Positions 63,270-64,000 of a DNA stretch of 64,000 nt are shown piece after piece. Position 1 is the first letter of the stretch. Each line of letters opens with the position of its first letter. Location of the stretch: positions 36,425,544 to 36,489,543 of the forward strand of contig JAFMSR010000010.1 of the NCBI GenBank assembly GCA_022818135.1, in the 5' to 3' direction. The notes below the pieces were generated by a model that was not told where the DNA came from, did not search any database, and saw only the letters and a program-made list of their open reading frames with translations. This DNA comes from Saxidomus purpurata. Lineage: Eukaryota; Mollusca; Bivalvia; Venerida; Veneridae. Both the position numbers and the translations under genes were made by a program.

Positions 63270-64000
63270 TGTTTTCAATTGAAAATAGCAGTATTCATGT
63301 GTGTTTTAACACCAGTGATGCTTTGTTACTGACTCCAGTATTTTTTATCTGAAAACATTATGTTAAATTTCTGTTTCTTCTATATATAATTGGGAAAAGA
63401 ATAATGTAATAAAAGTCAACAAATTTTCAAGGGCATTTTGCTCGGCGGGGGTGTTCTTTTGTCGTATTTTAGAAGAGAAAGCAGGTCCACGATGAAACAA
63501 AGTTTGTCTTGTATAAAAAATATAAAAAGTCGTCTTTTTTTTTTTTTTTCCCTCCTCCGTCCGGATCTTTTTAATTTCAAACTTTGAGTAACAAGAAATT
63601 AAAAAATAATGGCCAAAAGGATAAAAAAAAATTATATAATTTTTTTTATACATATTCGTAGTAAAGGTATAGCACTCGTTGGGTTTCGGAAATCAGGAAT
63701 ATATACACTGGCCTTATTCAAGAAGGTCGTGTGCTCATAATTTCAGTTCGATTTTCAAAAACTTGGTCTTGTTTAACGTAGAAATAATTATTCTATACCG
63801 TTCCGTATATATGGTCCAAACGTTGCTTTCACTCAATGCAGTGAGCCAATAAACTTGTAAAATTTGAGTTGAGTTTGTGATGTGACCGCAGTAAATCAAA
63901 AGAACTACAAACAATTATGCTCATGAAAATATTACTTTGAAAAACCTTTTTTATTCTCATAACCTCATCATTAAACCAAAACATATGATGTAACACATCA
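63270..64000. other. Right edge, no gene seen
   Basis: AT-rich with several A or T homopolymers. The 96-codon minus frame at 63363-63653 is low-complexity (lysine/phenylalanine-rich). Confidence 0.5.

Overview
This is animal nuclear DNA: AT-rich, with GT-AG introns, long intergenic spaces and many transposable-element relics. Two things point to a mollusc, most likely a bivalve. One is the protein sequences. The other is the repeat types: non-autonomous elements with internal ~150-165 bp tandem cores, and tRNA-headed SINEs. The species call is inference from memory of such repeats, not a database result.

Three protein-coding genes can be read. (1) Minus strand, about 611-3778: a NUP50 nucleoporin in five visible exons. 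The importin-alpha-binding N terminus, FG-rich middle and first half of the Ran-binding domain are present. The last exon(s) lie beyond the left edge. (2) Plus strand, 7097-16469: a 14-exon PHF21A/BHC80-like gene (401 codons) with an N-terminal coiled coil, a PHD finger and a C-terminal coiled coil. A probable long 3'UTR runs to about 19.5 kb. The NUP50 and PHF21A-like genes are divergent, with start codons 3.3 kb apart. (3) Minus strand, 33640-37905: a two-exon SLC45A3-like 12-TM transporter (610 codons). The genes share no visible pathway.

Everything else is non-genic and repeat-rich. Introns and spacers at 0-20 kb carry tRNA-derived SINEs, small inverted-repeat elements and the first tandem-core element (10736-11688). 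From 20 to 33 kb there are degenerate tandem repeats, a 34-bp minisatellite, an exact 73-bp duplication and one decayed coding-like fragment (28825-29350). From 38 to 64 kb I find no gene. This part holds a second, inverted tandem-core element with a higher-order repeat (44014-45635), an array of nuclear-receptor-like motifs (50315-51250), and a nested transposon complex (53034-57567). The complex contains a 2.7-kb terminal-inverted-repeat element whose second copy lies inverted at 59591-61613. A small hAT-like element follows at 61799-62232.

The most interesting items are: the nested complex with its natural empty site; the tandem arrays of perfect DR1-type AGGTCA motifs inside a transposable element; the two-unit higher-order repeat; a precursor-microRNA-like hairpin at 17390-17461; and the decayed coding fragment. 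All functional readings of non-coding sequence are inference.
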